64,000 nt of DNA from Ureibacillus acetophenoni (GTDB lineage Bacteria; Bacillota; Bacilli; Bacillales_A; Planococcaceae): positions 510,753-574,752 of the forward strand of contig NZ_OBQC01000002.1 in assembly GCF_900220965.1 (NCBI RefSeq), given 5' to 3'. Of the stretch, positions 55,928 through 64,000 are shown one piece after another. The translations under genes were made by a program, and so were the position numbers. Below the pieces are notes generated by a model. The model did not search any database. It was not told where the DNA came from and saw only the letters and a program-made list of their open reading frames with translations. Each line of letters opens with the position of its first letter. The stretch's first letter is position 1.

Positions 55928-57358
55928 TAGTAATTCTTTTAATTTTCTACGCATTAATTTATTTGAACCGTTACGAGGCAGCGACTCCACAAAATAAATG
56001 TTTTTCGGAACTTTATATTTTGCTAAATGTTCCTGACAATATTGTAGGATAGATTCCTTTGTTGTTTCATTTTTCAAAGCAACAAAAGCTATAGGGACCT
56101 CGCCCCACGTTTCATCAGCCATTCCGCAAACTCCAGCTTCGCGAATTGCATTGTGAGCCATTAGTACATTTTCAATTTCGGCAGGATAAATATTTTCTCC
56201 ACCTGAGATTATTAAATCCGACCTACGATCAACTACATATAAATAGCCTTCTTCATCCAAATAACCAATATCTCCAGTATGTAACCAGCCGTCAATCGTT
56301 GCACTCTTCTCGCTGAATTGCCCGATATAACCAGGTGTAACATGTGGTCCACGTATTAATATTTCACCTTCGACAAAAGGCTTGTCCGCATCTGCAATCT
56401 TAATCTGGTTAAAGAATAGTGACTTTCCTGCTGAGCCTAGTTTTCTTATTGCATCTTGGTTAGATAAAGTTGCTGTTTGAGATGATGTTTCTGTCATTCC
56501 ATAGGTCTGTGCAATGGGCAAATGTACTTTTTGTGCACGAAGTAAATAATCTTTAGGAACCGGTCCTCCCCCTGCTAGAATGATTTTAAACTTCGGTGAG
56601 GCCTTTAACACATTTTCCTCTAATCGATTTAAAATACGCTCTAACATGACTGCTACGAGGGACATATGTGTCACTCGACCGGTTGCAATGTCATCAACTG
56701 CACCATTTGCATCAAACTTTTCATATAATTTCACTGCATTCCCATACAATAATGATCTAATTAGAATGGATAATCCGCTTATATGAAACAAAGGCACCGC
56801 GCAAAGCCATACATCTTCTTCTGATAATCCAATATTTAATATAGAAGCTAATGCACTAGCTTGGTGATTGCCTACTGTTTGTCTTACACCTTTTGGAAAC
56901 CCTGTTGTACCTGATGTATACATAATGGATGTTGTTTGATCTATTGACCATTCCATATCAATTTGTATCGGAGTTCCTTTACAATTCTCTACTTCCGAGA
57001 ATTTTAAGACATTTATATCGTTCGGAAGTAAGGGTAAGTCTTCATCATCTGCGATAACATATGTAACTTCTGAATCTTTAATTTGGTATGCAAGTTCGTC
57101 TATTGCTAATTTGCGGTTTAGTAAAACCATTTCACATTTTAGGTGCATACAAGCATAAATGATAAATATTAGATTTGGTCGACTACGGCCAATGATTGCA
57201 ATTCGACTATTTTCTTCAATTCCAAGAGAGGAAAGTTGGTATGCACGCTGGACTGAAATATCTTTCATCTGTTCAAAATTCCAAGTCTTACCTTCGAATG
57301 TTAAGGCACTTCTCTTCGGTGTTAAATATGCACGCTGCAATATCCAGTTAGGGTACAT
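55925..57358 (-). CDS. menE: o-Succinylbenzoate--CoA ligase
   Basis: Adenylate-forming enzyme of menaquinone synthesis. The AMP-binding motif SIMYTSGTTGFPKGVRQT, TYGMTETSSQTATL, GWLHTGDIGYLDEEGYLYVVDRRSD and the C-terminal Lys in LPRNGSNKLMRRKL are intact. The ATG at 57358 is preferred over 57364 because GGAGG then lies 7 bases upstream. 477 residues. It is last of the men genes, but separated from menB by about 250 bases holding a terminator and repeats. menC, next in B. subtilis, is missing here. Confidence 0.95.
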   Translation of the reverse strand: MYPNWILQRAYLTPKRSALTFEGKTWNFEQMKDISVQRAYQLSSLGIEENSRIAIIGRSRPNLIFIIYACMHLKCEMVLLNRKLAIDELAYQIKDSEVTYVIADDEDLPLLPNDINVLKFSEVENCKGTPIQIDMEWSIDQTTSIMYTSGTTGFPKGVRQTVGNHQASALASILNIGLSEEDVWLCAVPLFHISGLSILIRSLLYGNAVKLYEKFDANGAVDDIATGRVTHMSLVAVMLERILNRLEENVLKASPKFKIILAGGGPVPKDYLLRAQKVHLPIAQTYGMTETSSQTATLSNQDAIRKLGSAGKSLFFNQIKIADADKPFVEGEILIRGPHVTPGYIGQFSEKSATIDGWLHTGDIGYLDEEGYLYVVDRRSDLIISGGENIYPAEIENVLMAHNAIREAGVCGMADETWGEVPIAFVALKNETTKESILQYCQEHLAKYKVPKNIYFVESLPRNGSNKLMRRKLKELL

Positions 57359-57440
57359 GTTCATTCCTCCAAAATCACTAATATCCTTATTTTACTCCTA
57401 TTTTCAACAATCGCAAAAAATTGGCGATTGAAATTGTGTG

Positions 57441-57543
57441 AGAATTGTGTTTGTACCTGGTACCCGAACAATTCTGAATTGTTTCTGAATTGTGTGTGTA
57501 CCTGGTACTCGCACCCGTGTGTGTGTACCTGGTACTCGCACCC
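57441..57543. repeat. Cluster of GTACCTGGTAC palindromes inside the men gene cluster
   Basis: The core GTACCTGGTAC occurs at 57453, 57498 and 57525, the last two within a 27-bp direct repeat (TGTGTGTGTACCTGGTACTC plus GCACCC). ACAATTCTGAATTGT at 57468-57482 is shared with the palindrome at 42812-42852. It lies between menB and menE. Confidence 0.85.
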
Positions 57544-57546
57544 ATT

Positions 57547-57582
57547 AAAAAAAGATAAGAGGGTTTATTCTCTTATCTTTCA
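57547..57582 (-). terminator. Terminator after menB
   Basis: AAAGATAAGAG pairs with CTCTTATCTTT; on the minus strand TTTTTTTAATG follows. It separates menB from menE. Confidence 0.88.
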
Positions 57583-57605
57583 ATTTCCATAATGCTTTTA
57601 AATGA

Positions 57606-58424
57606 TCAAGGGAATTTTGGGAATTGGTCGAAGTCCGGTTTGCGTTTTTCTTTAAATGCATCGCGACCTTCTTTTGCTTCATCAGTTGTGTAATAAAGTA
57701 AAGTAGCGTCTCCAGCTAATTGTTGTAATCCTGCTAAACCATCTGTATCAGCATTGAATGATGCTTTTAAGAAACGTAACGCAGTTGGTGATAATTGTAG
57801 CATTTCTTCACACCATTGAACTGTTTCATCTTCTAATTGCTCAAGAGGAACAACTGTGTTTACTAAGCCCATTTCAAGTGCTTGCTGTGCATCATATTGA
57901 CGGCATAAGAACCAGATTTCTTTCGCTTTTTTGTGACCAATAATACGTGCTAAATAACCTGCTCCGTATCCAGCATCAAATGAACCTACACGTGGTCCAG
58001 TTTGTCCAAAACGAGCATTTTCTGCAGCAATTGTTAAGTCACATACTACGTGTAATACATGTCCACCACCAATTGCATAACCTGCTACCATCGCAACAAC
58101 TGGTTTTGGAATTACACGGATTAAACGTTGTAAGTCTAATACGTTTAAACGTGGAATTTGGTCGTCACCAACGTACCCACCATGTCCACGAACACTTTGG
58201 TCTCCACCTGAACAGAAGGCTAAGTCACCTTCACCTGTTAAAATAATTGCACCAATTTTAGAATCTTCACGTGCACGTGAAAAAGCGTCAATCATTTCCG
58301 CAACTGTTTTTGGTGTAAATGCATTACGCTTTTCTGGTCGGTTAATTGTAATTTTTGCAATACCATTATAAAATTCATACTTGATCTCTTCATAAGTATG
58401 TAATGTTGTCCATTCTCTAGCCAT
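57606..58424 (-). CDS. menB: 1,4-Dihydroxy-2-naphthoyl-CoA synthase
   Basis: Crotonase-fold enzyme closing the naphthoquinone ring. 272 residues. Signatures: [20 protein letters not shown], the oxyanion hole and active-site loop [39 protein letters not shown], and [18 protein letters not shown]. Start behind AGGGGGC. It follows menH by 11 bases. Confidence 0.97.
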   Translation of the reverse strand: MAREWTTLHTYEEIKYEFYNGIAKITINRPEKRNAFTPKTVAEMIDAFSRAREDSKIGAIILTGEGDLAFCSGGDQSVRGHGGYVGDDQIPRLNVLDLQRLIRVIPKPVVAMVAGYAIGGGHVLHVVCDLTIAAENARFGQTGPRVGSFDAGYGAGYLARIIGHKKAKEIWFLCRQYDAQQALEMGLVNTVVPLEQLEDETVQWCEEMLQLSPTALRFLKASFNADTDGLAGLQQLAGDATLLYYTTDEAKEGRDAFKEKRKPDFDQFPKFP

Positions 58425-58435
58425 TTAATAGCCCC

Positions 58436-59251
58436 CTAATTATTTTGATAGACATCCTTTATTATTGTAGCAAATTGTGTCGGATTTTCCACATGAATTG
58501 CATGTCCTACACCATCTATATGATAGTGTTTTGCATCTTGTAGAATTGTTTTCATTTCACCTGCGATATTATAAAACTTATGGTCTAGCTCACCCGTTAT
58601 TAAATAAACAGGAATCGATATAGAATGTAATTCATTCCATAATGATTTTTGAGCGCCCGTACCCATTCCCCTCAAACTGTTAGCTAACCCGATTTCTCTT
58701 TGAGCTATCCTTTCGTTTCGTACAGACTGTTGAATGTCTAACGATAAGTTTTTTTGCGATGCAAACAAGGGGATGTTTTCCCATGCATTTACGAATGACA
58801 CAATTCCTTTTGCTTCTATCTTATTTGCAAGTGAATCATCTGCTAACCTTCGCGCAACTCTCTCATCTTCAGTTTTTAAACCTGGTGAAGAGCTTTCTAA
58901 AATTAAATTTTTAACCCCTTCAGGATAAGCGCAAACATAGGAAAGAGCTACGCGACCACCCATTGAGTATCCTAGCAATGTAAATGCATTTAAAGATAAT
59001 TGATCCAAAATAGCTTTTAAATCAGCTATTTGCTCATCCATCCTATAACGCGAAGAAACTATTGGTGCATCAGTTTTACCATGCCCAATTAAATCGATTG
59101 CTATAATTTTAATCGAATTTGGAAGTTGTGTTACTATTGTAGACCATGTATCAACACTTCCAGTAAAACCATGTAATAAAACGATAGTTTCAGTAGATTG
59201 TTCATTCCATATTTTTACATGGTAGTTAAGCCCTCTTACAGATAACATCAT
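58436..59251 (-). CDS. menH: MenH, SHCHC synthase (alpha/beta hydrolase)
   Basis: Eliminates pyruvate from SEPHCHC in menaquinone synthesis. The triad is visible: VLLHGFTGSVDTW, the Ser in TLLGYSMGGRVALSY, Asp in YLITGELDHKF and His in DGVGHAIHVENP. The start is the ATG at 59251, which overlaps the menD stop (ATGA). The frame also runs to 59284 inside menD without a ribosome site. About 271 residues. Confidence 0.92.
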   Translation of the reverse strand: MMLSVRGLNYHVKIWNEQSTETIVLLHGFTGSVDTWSTIVTQLPNSIKIIAIDLIGHGKTDAPIVSSRYRMDEQIADLKAILDQLSLNAFTLLGYSMGGRVALSYVCAYPEGVKNLILESSSPGLKTEDERVARRLADDSLANKIEAKGIVSFVNAWENIPLFASQKNLSLDIQQSVRNERIAQREIGLANSLRGMGTGAQKSLWNELHSISIPVYLITGELDHKFYNIAGEMKTILQDAKHYHIDGVGHAIHVENPTQFATIIKDVYQNN

Positions 59252-60966
59252 AACGAACCTAACTCCGAATGAATTTGCTTCCATAATCGACGATGAGCTT
59301 CAACGTTTTGTTGTCGATCTGTAAAAACTTCAATTAAACGAAGTGGTTTTACTTTCTCTTTACTTAAAATAGTTTTCATTTCTTCCAATTCGTTAATTTG
59401 TATGTATTCCATATCATACATTTTTGCTACTTGTTCGAATTGAAGTGCTGTTGGCGTACCAAATAGATCTTCATAATATTCTTTTACTGTCGATTGCGAT
59501 AAATAAGAGAAAATTCCCCCACCATCATTATTTAAAACAATTACAGTAATATCACATGGTTGATATCTTGAAGCAATAAAAGCATTCACATCATGTAAAA
59601 AGGCCAAGTCGCCAATAAGTAAGTACATATGTCGATCTAGTCTACCTTTGCTAAATCCAATAGCAGTTGATATGACACCATCAATACCATTTGCCCCTCG
59701 GTTTGCAAACACTTGAATATCCTTGTCTGTAGGGACTAGGAATGTATCGATATCTCTAATCGGCATACTGCTACTAACGAATAAGTCACTTCCATCTGGC
59801 AATTGTTCTAACAGCGATCGAACCATAGCTCCTTCATCCACTTCAGATTCAACATAATCTGTAATGAAATTAATAGCCATCTCTTCACTTGCTCGCCATT
59901 TATTGAAATACTCACCATCGAGTTCAGATACAACGTTTAATTCATCTATCCATTCACCAATCGATGCATGGATAAAATGAGTAGACACAGAAGTGGAATC
60001 ACGGAACATTGGATCTTCATCTACAACGATATAATTTGTTGGCATAGTTTCAGTTAAATAAATCGTTAAAAATTTTGAAACCGGCTGTGCACCAAAACGG
60101 ATCACTGTATCAGCAGTTACTTGGTTACGGAATGCTTCATCTTTTAATAGAGCGTCATATGTTGTAATGATAGACGGTTTACAATCTTCTGGAATGTTCG
60201 TACGCATATTCGATAGACTTTCGACTAATACTGGCCATTTTACTTTTCGAACAAAGTTCCACATATGACGTAAGTCTGTTCCTAATGGTAACTCGCCAAC
60301 GATGATAAATCCTTTTTTCGTTTGTTCGATTAATTCCACTAACAATTGTTTTGATTCCCCAGTTGGTGTAATTTCACCTGACAAACTTCTCTTAAATGTA
60401 GTAGCTGGTAATTGCTCCATAAAGTTAATAAGTAACGGTTCACGAAACGGTACATTTAAGTGGACCGGTCCAAAAGGTGCATTATTTGCAATATTAACAG
60501 CCCTTGCAACATGTCTTTCTACAAAAGGTAATGTTTGTTTCGCATCATCTGGAACAGGAAAATCCACCGACCATTTTACATGTTCACCGTATAATCGGTT
60601 TTGATTGATTGCTTGTGGAGCACCTACTTCGCGAAGTTCATGTGGCCTATCAGCAGTAATAACGATTAACGGTACCCTTGAATATTTTGCTTCAACAATC
60701 GCAGGAAAATAATTAGCTGCTGCAGTACCTGAAGTACACAATAGTGCAACTGGCTTTTGTTTTGCTTTCGCAAGTCCTAATGCAAAAAATGCCGCTGAGC
60801 GTTCATCTACTTGTCTATATACTTGTATATCTTTAATTGATGCAAAAGCATATGCTAATGGAGTCGAACGAGAACCTGGGCTAATTACTACATCTTCAAC
60901 ACCGTTATTTTTAATAGATGCAACAATTTGATAAACATAATTTGTTAAAATTTCACGTTCACTCAT
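59248..60966 (-). CDS. menD: MenD, SEPHCHC synthase
   Basis: Thiamine-diphosphate enzyme joining isochorismate and 2-oxoglutarate. 572 residues. N-terminal ENxxY-like VISPGSRSTPLAYAFA, the ThDP glutamate in QVDERSAAFFALGLAKA, LCTSGTAAANYFPAIVEA, and the cofactor-binding GDLAFLHDVNAF with NNDGGGIFSYL. It overlaps menF by 8 bases and menH by 4, so translation is tightly coupled. Confidence 0.96.
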   Translation of the reverse strand: MSEREILTNYVYQIVASIKNNGVEDVVISPGSRSTPLAYAFASIKDIQVYRQVDERSAAFFALGLAKAKQKPVALLCTSGTAAANYFPAIVEAKYSRVPLIVITADRPHELREVGAPQAINQNRLYGEHVKWSVDFPVPDDAKQTLPFVERHVARAVNIANNAPFGPVHLNVPFREPLLINFMEQLPATTFKRSLSGEITPTGESKQLLVELIEQTKKGFIIVGELPLGTDLRHMWNFVRKVKWPVLVESLSNMRTNIPEDCKPSIITTYDALLKDEAFRNQVTADTVIRFGAQPVSKFLTIYLTETMPTNYIVVDEDPMFRDSTSVSTHFIHASIGEWIDELNVVSELDGEYFNKWRASEEMAINFITDYVESEVDEGAMVRSLLEQLPDGSDLFVSSSMPIRDIDTFLVPTDKDIQVFANRGANGIDGVISTAIGFSKGRLDRHMYLLIGDLAFLHDVNAFIASRYQPCDITVIVLNNDGGGIFSYLSQSTVKEYYEDLFGTPTALQFEQVAKMYDMEYIQINELEEMKTILSKEKVKPLRLIEVFTDRQQNVEAHRRLWKQIHSELGSL

Positions 60967-62344
60967 GTAGTTGTCCTCCTAAGGCACGTAACATTGGACG
61001 GAACTTCACTAATGTTTCTTCATATTCTGATTGGGCTTCAGATTCTGCTACGATTCCCCCACCAGCATAAAGAATCGCTTTATTGTCTTTTAGTGATGCA
61101 GAACGAATAGCAACTGCAAATTCACCATTGCCCTCCGCGTCAACCCATCCAAGTGGTGCAGCATATAAACCACGATTCATTGACTCAGCGTTACGAATAA
61201 TTGTTAGCGCTTCCTTACGTGGCACACCGCCTAATGCAGGAGTTGGATGTAAATCTTTCACTAATTGTAAAATTGTAGCTTTTGGCAATAACGTTCCTTC
61301 AACTGGTGTAAAAAGATGTTGGATATCTCTAATTTTTAATAATCTGGGTTTTTTAGGAACTTTATACTGAATACAATTTTTTGCAAAAGTATCAACAATC
61401 ATGTTTACCACGTGTTGATGCTCACCTAAATTTTTAGGATCATTTAATAACTCTTCACCTAGCATCTGGTCTGCTTCTGCAGTCTTACCTCGTTTTACTG
61501 AACCGGCTACACAAGAAGAATAGGCATGTCCATTTACTACTTTTACTAATCTTTCAGGTGAAGCTCCGAAAAACAATAAGTCATTTCGTTCAAGACCAAA
61601 TAAGTAACTTTCAGGCTGCTCGTTAATAACATGAGAAAGAACCTGAGGTGATGTTATTTCATCTTCAAAATCCATTAATAAAGATCTAGCAATTACTACT
61701 TTTTCTGCTTTTTTGTCTTGGATTAAGTTAGATACCATCTCTACAGATTGCAAGTATTGCTCTTTATTTCGTTCATCATAATTAACCATAACAGGCTTGT
61801 TATACGTCTTTAGTTCCTTTACCTGAGCTGCATGAATTAACCGATCACGTTCCATTCTTAATTGCTCAAACTGATCTCTCGAATCAAGCTGATCTGTTAC
61901 TAAATGTATACTTACATAGGCTTTATCGTTTTGAATGACAAGCTGATAAGTTGCAACTGTGAAGTAACTTTGTGGAAAACCATCCCATTCTCCACTTTCA
62001 TCATTTTGTGGATCAAATGTAAAGCCACCAAAAAGGATTGGTTGTGGCTCTTTTTCTTCTTTTACAATATTTTTCGTAAGCTCCATCCAAGCTTTTTCGA
62101 CTTCATCAAAACGGTTTTCGTTCCCGTTATTTTCAATAACATGGGCATGTCCAAGACCAACTAAAGTAAATGTCTTTTCTCTATTTTGCCAAAAGAATCG
62201 CTTTCCTTTAAAATGACTCTCCCCAGCTGCATAAAAAGCTAATGCTGAAAGACGATTTACTTCTACTGTTTCTATATAAAAGTGTAATCCTGCACTTTTA
62301 GAACCCACTTCAGCTTCAGTGGTATGTAACCACTTCTGATCCAT
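60959..62344 (-). CDS. menF: Isochorismate synthase
   Basis: Chorismate-binding enzyme that isomerises chorismate to isochorismate, the entry to menaquinone. The C-terminal catalytic part contains KVVIARSLLMDF, FGASPERLVKV, SCVAGSVKRGKT and HPTPALGGVPRKEAL; the last motif distinguishes isochorismate synthases. The ATG at 62344 has GGAGGG 9 bases upstream. An ATG at 62359 is part of that ribosome site. 461 residues. First gene of the men operon, preceded by a 470-base region with repeats. Confidence 0.95.
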   Translation of the reverse strand: MDQKWLHTTEAEVGSKSAGLHFYIETVEVNRLSALAFYAAGESHFKGKRFFWQNREKTFTLVGLGHAHVIENNGNENRFDEVEKAWMELTKNIVKEEKEPQPILFGGFTFDPQNDESGEWDGFPQSYFTVATYQLVIQNDKAYVSIHLVTDQLDSRDQFEQLRMERDRLIHAAQVKELKTYNKPVMVNYDERNKEQYLQSVEMVSNLIQDKKAEKVVIARSLLMDFEDEITSPQVLSHVINEQPESYLFGLERNDLLFFGASPERLVKVVNGHAYSSCVAGSVKRGKTAEADQMLGEELLNDPKNLGEHQHVVNMIVDTFAKNCIQYKVPKKPRLLKIRDIQHLFTPVEGTLLPKATILQLVKDLHPTPALGGVPRKEALTIIRNAESMNRGLYAAPLGWVDAEGNGEFAVAIRSASLKDNKAILYAGGGIVAESEAQSEYEETLVKFRPMLRALGGQLHE

Positions 62345-62360
62345 GAAATTTCCCTCCATT

Positions 62361-62584
62361 CAAATACGCCCCGACGTATTTGAGCACTGATTTTTATGGG
62401 CTAAGGCCCTAAAGTTGTAAGTTTACTTAGATATCGCCACCAAAGGCCAACACGAGGGCTGGTAGTATTAAATTATTTATTTCACTGCCACAAACATATC
62501 GCATAATTACATGTGGCATTCTAGTCTAAGTTATCCGCAACCTTAAAATCTGTGGCAACCGCCGAAGGCTACTACCTCATTCAG
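62361..62584. repeat. Repeat-rich leader region of the men operon
   Basis: Holds CAAATACG/CGTATTTG (62361/62375), TGCCACA/TGTGGCA (about 62487/62512), and the core 62545-62584 (AAAATCTGTGGCA, CCGCCGAAGGCT, CATTCAG) that matches 53115-53153. Start and end features mirror the 53054-53175 element but enclose an extra 110 or so bases. The rest of the gap to 62800 is AT-rich with nothing clear. Confidence 0.72.
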
Positions 62585-62800
62585 AAAAAAATTCGAGTTT
62601 ATTCATATTACAATTTGCTGAATGATGTAAATCAAACTAATTAACATATTTCAATATGAGAATTAGTTTATGTCAAAATCAAAAAACTTCTCGCGCTTTT
62701 TTCAACATTATCTATTCTATCATATCATTACCTTTGTTAATATATATCGTGTTTTACAACAATGTGTTAATTTTTGACTAAAAACATAATGGTCTTTTAC

Positions 62801-62830
62801 CTAAAAAAAGCTTGGGATTACCCAAGCCTT
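62801..62830 (-). terminator. Terminator of the dipeptidase gene
   Basis: AGGCTTGGG-loop-CCCAAGCTT on the minus strand, then TTTTTTAGG, overlapping the stop region. Confidence 0.88.
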
Positions 62831-63752
62831 AAATAGATAAAACATATTTTTCAAACCCTTGATAGCTCATAATGTTGATTTCTTCTTCGGTAAAATGGTT
62901 TAATAATGCCTTTATTAATTGTTGGTATTCTGAAGCATTTGATAAAGATTCAATTTTAAAATCAATTCCATCAAAATCTGATCCGAATCCAACATGTTCA
63001 ATACCAACTAATTTCACTAAATGGTTAATATGGTCGATTAATTGATCAATAGTTGCTGTCTCTAAATTATTTATGAATGGTGGATAAAATACAACGTGTA
63101 TACGACCACCTTTTTCAACAATTTGCTTAACTTGCTCATCTGTTAAATTTCTTGGATTATTACAAATCGTTCGTGAATTACAATGACTTGCCATTACATG
63201 TTTTGCCATTGGTAATAATTCGTAAAACCCTAGATCATTTAAATGTGCAACATCAAGTATAATATCTTGTTCATTTAAATAATGAATAACCTCTTTACTA
63301 AAAGGTTTTAATCCTTTGTTTGGATCTTCTAATGTACCATAAGCTACATCATTCTCATAATTCCAGGTTAATCCTACAAGTTTTACTCCAGCCTCTACAA
63401 GGGCTTTTAATTTATTTATATCAGTTCCTATACAATCACAACCTTCAAGGCTTAACACAGCTCCAATTTCACCTTCTTGGAGATGTTGTATTTGATTCCA
63501 ATCCGTAATATGAACAACTCCAGGTTTTGTAATGACGAATTTTTTAAAAGCGTCAACTTGTTGTAATGCACTTTCAAACCTTTTCTCAATAGGGATGTTA
63601 GGATGTACAAAGATAGCAAACACTTGAACTTTAACATTTCCCGCTTGTAATCGCTCGAGGTTTGAATCTAAACGTAGATCATTGAGAAAGTCAATTTCAT
63701 CATTTCTAGACAATTTATTTAAGACATCACAGTGTAAATCAATAATCTTCAT
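62829..63752 (-). CDS. Membrane dipeptidase-type (M19) peptidase
   Basis: Zinc peptidase of the renal-dipeptidase family, 307 residues. Metal ligands: IIDLHCDVL at the start, VLSLEGCDCIG (bridging Glu), ILDVAHLNDLGF and VMASHCNSRTIC; VGFGSDFDGIDF near the end is also typical. No signal peptide, so it is cytoplasmic. It is monocistronic. Substrates are likely dipeptides, possibly with a D-residue at the C-terminal position, by family analogy. Confidence 0.92.
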   Translation of the reverse strand: MKIIDLHCDVLNKLSRNDEIDFLNDLRLDSNLERLQAGNVKVQVFAIFVHPNIPIEKRFESALQQVDAFKKFVITKPGVVHITDWNQIQHLQEGEIGAVLSLEGCDCIGTDINKLKALVEAGVKLVGLTWNYENDVAYGTLEDPNKGLKPFSKEVIHYLNEQDIILDVAHLNDLGFYELLPMAKHVMASHCNSRTICNNPRNLTDEQVKQIVEKGGRIHVVFYPPFINNLETATIDQLIDHINHLVKLVGIEHVGFGSDFDGIDFKIESLSNASEYQQLIKALLNHFTEEEINIMSYQGFEKYVLSI

Positions 63753-63858
63753 GGTCCTACCACCAATCGTATTTGCTTTGTTTTGTATAAAGTATAATTC
63801 AAATTAATACATATGCCATTATTATTTTTTCAACATATATAATTATATATGTTGAAAC

Positions 63859-63903
63859 AAAAAAAGTGATTGAAAAAGTTTTAACTTTTTCAATCACTTT
63901 TTA
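63859..63903 (-). terminator. Terminator of the tRNA operon
   Basis: AAAAAGTGATTGAAAAAGTT pairs with its exact complement around a 2-4 base loop; TTTTTTT follows on the minus strand. Confidence 0.93.
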
Positions 63904-63906
63904 GTA

Positions 63907-63978
63907 TGACCCGTACGGGATTCGAACCCGTGTTACCGCCGTGAAAGGGCGGTGTCTTAACCACTTGACCAACGGGCC
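63907..63978 (-). tRNA. tRNA-Glu (anticodon UUC)
   Basis: 72 bases on the minus strand starting GGCCCGTTGGTCAAGTGG. The anticodon loop CTTTCAC is closed by CCGCC/GGCGG and gives UUC. The T loop GGTTCGAATCC and the acceptor GGCCCGT/ACGGGTC pair correctly, with A as discriminator. CCA is not encoded (ATAC follows). Last gene of a tRNA operon. Confidence 0.96.
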
Positions 63979-63981
63979 TTA

Positions 63982-64000
63982 TGGCGGAGAAGGAGGGATT
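63982..64000 (-). tRNA. 3' end of a further tRNA, probably tRNA-Ser
   Basis: The minus strand reads AATCCCTCCTTCTCCGCCA, an acceptor 3' half with encoded CCA, three bases before tRNA-Glu. Ser-Glu order occurs in Bacillus tRNA operons and the CTTCTCCG acceptor fits tRNA-Ser. The rest is outside the window. Confidence 0.7.

Noticed and set aside
1..64000. Prophage, integrative element or genomic island
   Set aside because: No integrase, transposase, phage structural or toxin gene was recognised; gene order follows the Bacillales core chromosome throughout.

Overview
The window is AT-rich chromosomal DNA of a Gram-positive bacterium of the order Bacillales. Its gene order follows the 'yt' arc of the Bacillus subtilis chromosome: acuABC-ccpA-aroA-ytxHG-murC-sftA-ytpRQ, ytoP-ytzB-ytnP-trmB-ytlRQ, pepV-ytzE-ytzG-ytgP, leuS-yttB-ytqAB-ytpA-ytoA-metK-pckA-ytmA-ytkD-dps, and menFDHBE. 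D-alanine transaminase and many other proteins look closest to the Lysinibacillus/Ureibacillus/Planococcaceae side. That placement is an inference from remembered sequences, not a search. I see no prophage, rRNA, CRISPR array or intact insertion sequence, and every main gene has an open frame.

Layout. 1-2325: 3' part of a class A penicillin-binding protein. 2413-2812: a tandem array facing the 3' end of the arginine operon argCJBD (2889-7063, minus). 7485-9932: acuABC (control of acetyl-CoA synthetase by acetylation), followed by convergent ccpA and aroA. 12522-14666: a large FtsA/actin-like protein. 14733-31200: a long minus-strand run with cell-envelope genes (ytxH, ytxG, murC, sftA), RNA-binding and tRNA-modifying proteins (ytpR, trmB), peptidases (ytoP, pepV), a lactonase (ytnP), a lipid kinase (ytlR) and D-alanine transaminase. 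31680-37954: ytzE, a pseudouridine synthase, a lipid II flippase-like protein, asparagine synthase and a flavoprotein. 38026-38280: a second tandem array. 38347-42384: an rRNA methyltransferase-like gene and leuS with a T-box. 43042-51647: an MFS exporter, the ytqAB tRNA-modification pair, a hydrolase lacking its nucleophile, metK with a SAM riboswitch, and pckA. 51790-55875: ytmA, ytkD, dps, yidD and a zinc-binding lipoprotein behind a Zur box. 55925-62344: menaquinone genes menF-D-H-B-E. 62829-64000: a dipeptidase and the end of a tRNA operon (Ser, Glu).

Themes. Envelope synthesis is strongly represented: PBP, murC, the MurJ-like flippase, D-Ala transaminase, and SftA, which clears DNA from the septum. 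Carbon-flow control is also prominent: ccpA, acuABC and pckA. The classical RNA regulators are a Leu T-box at leuS and an S-box at metK.

The most unusual content is intergenic. There are two long tandem arrays, both lying between convergent genes. One repeats a 9-bp core at strict 21-bp steps; the other has a 51-bp unit with internal inverted repeats. In addition there are several families of palindromic or branched dispersed elements, at 42812-43040, 44267-44371, 53054-53175, 57441-57543 and 62361-62584. Some of these lie inside otherwise compact operons.
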